Origin: a virus
DNA length: 21,589 nucleotides
Direction: 5' to 3' (one strand)
Virus record (IMG/VR): IMGVR_UViG_3300025137_000351
Location: 1 to 21,589 of that record
In this document: positions 20,183 through 21,589 of the stretch, one piece after another
Layout: every line of letters starts with the position of its first letter
Numbering within the stretch: the stretch's first letter is position 1
Made by a program: the position numbers and the translations under genes
Notes under the pieces: model-generated
Databases searched by the model: none
What the model was told of the DNA's origin: nothing
What the model saw: the letters and a program-made list of their open reading frames with translations, nothing else

Positions 20183-20192
20183 TCTATTATAT
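20183..20192 (+). promoter_or_regulatory. TCTATTATAT element 5 (putative late promoter after a terminator)
   Basis: Identical decamer, 25 bases after the terminator and 3 bases before the ATG at 20196; followed by AGT, as in element 2. A promoter directly after a terminator is the arrangement expected of a new transcription unit, which is the strongest contextual support that the element is a promoter. Confidence 0.6.
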
Positions 20193-20195
20193 AGT

Positions 20196-20675
20196 ATGAT
20201 ACAAGCAATAACAGAGACTAATCTAACAACTTATTTACAAACTGAAGACAATCGTATCAACACTTCAGTAGATTCTAGTAAGATAAGATATTTAGTAAAA
20301 TTTACTAATGATATGGATAAGTCAGTTCAATATGCTTATTCTAACGTACATTTAGTTTACAACAGATATACTAAATTTAATTTTACTTATAATGCTACTC
20401 CTGATGTTTATACAGGTTATATAAATTTCTTACCAGCTGGATATTGGAAGTATGAAGTTTACGAAGTTAGCTGGACAGGAGCAGTAGCAATAAGTTCAGG
20501 AAATGCACCAATAAATGAGAATGACGTTTTACCTGTTGCACCTACTCACGGAATAGTGCAAGGGTTAGTTACTAAGGGTAAGATGTATGTAGCAGAGAAA
20601 GACGGAACACAACAAGTACAATACAATGAATATGAGCCAAGCTCAGGAACAAATTATATATATTACGGACAATAA
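20196..20675 (+). CDS. Virion-type structural protein (unassigned)
   Basis: 159 residues, rich in Tyr, Thr and Asn and beta-like (YSNVHLVYNRYTKFNFTY, YTGYINFLPAGYWKYEVYEV). Near the C-terminus it contains GIVQGLVTKGKMYVAEKDGT, a pattern I have seen in small structural proteins of Bacteroidota phages. No catalytic motif, membrane segment or signal peptide is visible. It opens the transcription unit following the terminator and precedes fibre-type genes; a tail or head completion role is a reasonable guess. Function not established. Confidence 0.55.
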   Translation: MIQAITETNLTTYLQTEDNRINTSVDSSKIRYLVKFTNDMDKSVQYAYSNVHLVYNRYTKFNFTYNATPDVYTGYINFLPAGYWKYEVYEVSWTGAVAISSGNAPINENDVLPVAPTHGIVQGLVTKGKMYVAEKDGTQQVQYNEYEPSSGTNYIYYGQ

Positions 20676-20686
20676 AAAATTAAAAA

Positions 20687-20971
20687 ATGGCAATAGAAAA
20701 CGTACAACAGCTTTTAACAGAGCAATTAGGAAAAAATAGATGTGATGTTATAGGCACAGTAGCTATGACAGGAAAAGACTACTATGCAATATATTTCCCT
20801 GTGGAAAGTGTAGTATCTGCAATTACTGCAACAAATATACAAACAGGTACAGGATCATCAGCAGCTAGATTACAAACTACTTTTGCAGCAGGTACTACAT
20901 TATTTCTTGCAGTAACAGCAATAACTTTAACAAGTGGAGTAGCTATTTGTTACTATGACCAAGTAATATAA
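20687..20971 (+). CDS. Small virion-type protein, possibly decoration-like
   Basis: 94 residues. A helix with ENVQQLLTEQLGKNRCD is followed by a beta-rich Thr/Ala/Gly-rich body (TATNIQTGTGSSAARLQTTF, LFLAVTAITLTSGVAICYYD). It has a single Cys in each half. The A-rich leader (TAAAAAATTAAAAA-type) and ATGGC start look like those of the highly expressed capsid gene. I know of no named family; small beta proteins of this length often decorate heads or tails. The stop overlaps the next start as TAATG. Confidence 0.5.
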   Translation: MAIENVQQLLTEQLGKNRCDVIGTVAMTGKDYYAIYFPVESVVSAITATNIQTGTGSSAARLQTTFAAGTTLFLAVTAITLTSGVAICYYDQVI

Positions 20972-21138
20972 TGAGATTAGCACTAGGAATGTCTTTACCT
21001 TCTAGTAATAAAGGAGGATTAACACCTGTACAAAAGCAGGTTAATGACTTTAAAGCAAGAGTTATTGCTAATGGTGGGGTATTTGAAGCTAAGGCTTGTT
21101 TAGAAGCACAATTAACAACTTTAAATAATATAGAATGA
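20971..21138 (+). CDS. Small hypothetical protein (55 residues)
   Basis: 55 residues (MRLALGMSLPSSNKGGLTPV, then a helical end with VIANGGVFEAKACLEAQLTT). The ATG shares one base with the upstream stop (TAATG at 20969-20973), and its stop TGA overlaps the next ATG as ATGA (21135-21138). It is thus enclosed by coupled neighbours on both sides, which supports reality despite its size. The PVQKQVNDFKARVIANGG segment resembles a pattern found next to fibre genes in Bacteroidota phages. Function unknown. Confidence 0.6.
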   Translation: MRLALGMSLPSSNKGGLTPVQKQVNDFKARVIANGGVFEAKACLEAQLTTLNNIE

Positions 21139-21589
21139 GTTTATTAGATGATGTTAGTATAGTAGTAACTCCTAACGGATATAAGGCAGGAACTTTATAT
21201 GGTGCAATTCCTGTACCTACTGAGGGTTCTGAAGAAGTAACTAATGGAGATTTTGCAACAAATAGTGATTGGGATTTAGGTTCAAGTTGGGATATTTCAG
21301 GTGGTAAAGCAAATTACGATGCAGTATCTACGGGTCAAGAATTAAGACAATTAATGTCAAGTATTGATGTAGGTCAATTAGTAAATATTGTATTTGAAGT
21401 ATCAGACATTGAAAATGGTAAAGATGCTTATTTTAAATTAGATTGTAGTGGTGCGCCTGAAAGTGTTTTTACATATACAAAGTTTTCAGCAGGAACATAT
21501 ACTTATGCACACGCAGTAACAAGTGGATTTAATAGACTAACTTTTACTGCTTTAAATAGTAGTACAGGTGGTTATTTTTCAATAGACAA
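21135..21589 (+). CDS. Fibre/adhesin protein with CBM-like module, 3' end outside the window
   Basis: At least 151 residues are visible and the frame is open at the right edge. It begins MSLLDDVSIVVTPNGYKAG, a start I associate with phage fibre-type proteins (S-L-L-D-x-x-S-I-x-x-T-P-x-x-Y-x-x-G), probably the virion attachment part. From about residue 35, EEVTNGDFATNSDWDLGSSW and DISGGKANYDAV begin a beta-sandwich of carbohydrate-binding type, with FKLDCSGAPESVFTYTKF further on. Inference: a receptor-binding or fibre protein. The full length and any C-terminal enzymatic or knob domain cannot be seen. The start is in an ATGA overlap with the upstream 55-residue gene. Confidence 0.65.
   Translation, partial: MSLLDDVSIVVTPNGYKAGTLYGAIPVPTEGSEEVTNGDFATNSDWDLGSSWDISGGKANYDAVSTGQELRQLMSSIDVGQLVNIVFEVSDIENGKDAYFKLDCSGAPESVFTYTKFSAGTYTYAHAVTSGFNRLTFTALNSSTGGYFSID

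Noticed and set aside
1-21589. tRNA genes, CRISPR arrays, insertion sequences, integrase or lysis genes
   Set aside because: I looked for cloverleaf-like stretches, spaced direct repeats, transposase or integrase motifs and holin/endolysin-type proteins and saw none that I could support.

Overview
The window is a contiguous piece of a tailed-phage (siphovirus-like) genome, most likely infecting a member of the Bacteroidota and probably a marine flavobacterium. The evidence is low GC by eye, A-rich leaders with no clear Shine-Dalgarno sites, and several proteins whose sequence patterns I know from Bacteroidota phages (small terminase, structural protein with an SYSKAFNLPATK segment, tape measure with a VTDEMTNSQNQLANIRRRATI-type end, fibre N-terminus with MSLLDDVSIVVTP). 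All supported genes lie on the + strand and are tightly packed, often joined by ATGA or TAATG stop/start overlaps. I see no tRNA, integrase, lysis gene, CRISPR array or insertion sequence.

Positions 1-6015 hold the replication and DNA-processing block: a 5'-truncated winged-helix replication initiator with AT-rich repeats in its linker, a DnaC-like helicase loader, a C5-cytosine methyltransferase, a small HNH protein, a NinG-type endonuclease, a sigma-factor-like protein, an N6-adenine methyltransferase, Cys-rich small proteins, a DUF3310 protein and a NinB-like protein. Two apparent gaps in this block are filled by tiny ORFs (19 and 26 codons) joined to their neighbours.

Positions 6018-16633 hold packaging and tail genes: small and large terminase, a tail assembly chaperone pair made by -1 frameshifting on a run of nine T (G/GT style, directly visible), tail completion-type proteins, two large structural proteins, a fibre-like protein and a 552-residue tape measure protein. 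Positions 16657-19496 hold head genes: a Cys-rich coiled-coil protein, an XkdF/S78-type prohead protease, a scaffold-like acidic protein, the major capsid protein and a hairpin. Positions 19518-21589 hold a likely tail tube or other abundant structural protein, an intrinsic terminator, three smaller virion-type proteins and the start of a fibre/adhesin gene that runs off the window. No portal gene is recognisable.

The most striking feature is a ten-base motif, TCTATTATAT, found five times. Every copy lies in a gap just before a gene (terminase, tail chaperone, pre-protease gene, scaffold, post-terminator structural gene), and none lies in the replication block. It divides the virion region into transcription units. 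Together with the phage-encoded sigma-like protein at 3292-3876 it suggests a dedicated late promoter system. In three of five copies the motif ends only 3-5 bases before the ATG, which would imply leaderless or nearly leaderless late mRNAs, a plausible arrangement for hosts that rely little on Shine-Dalgarno pairing.
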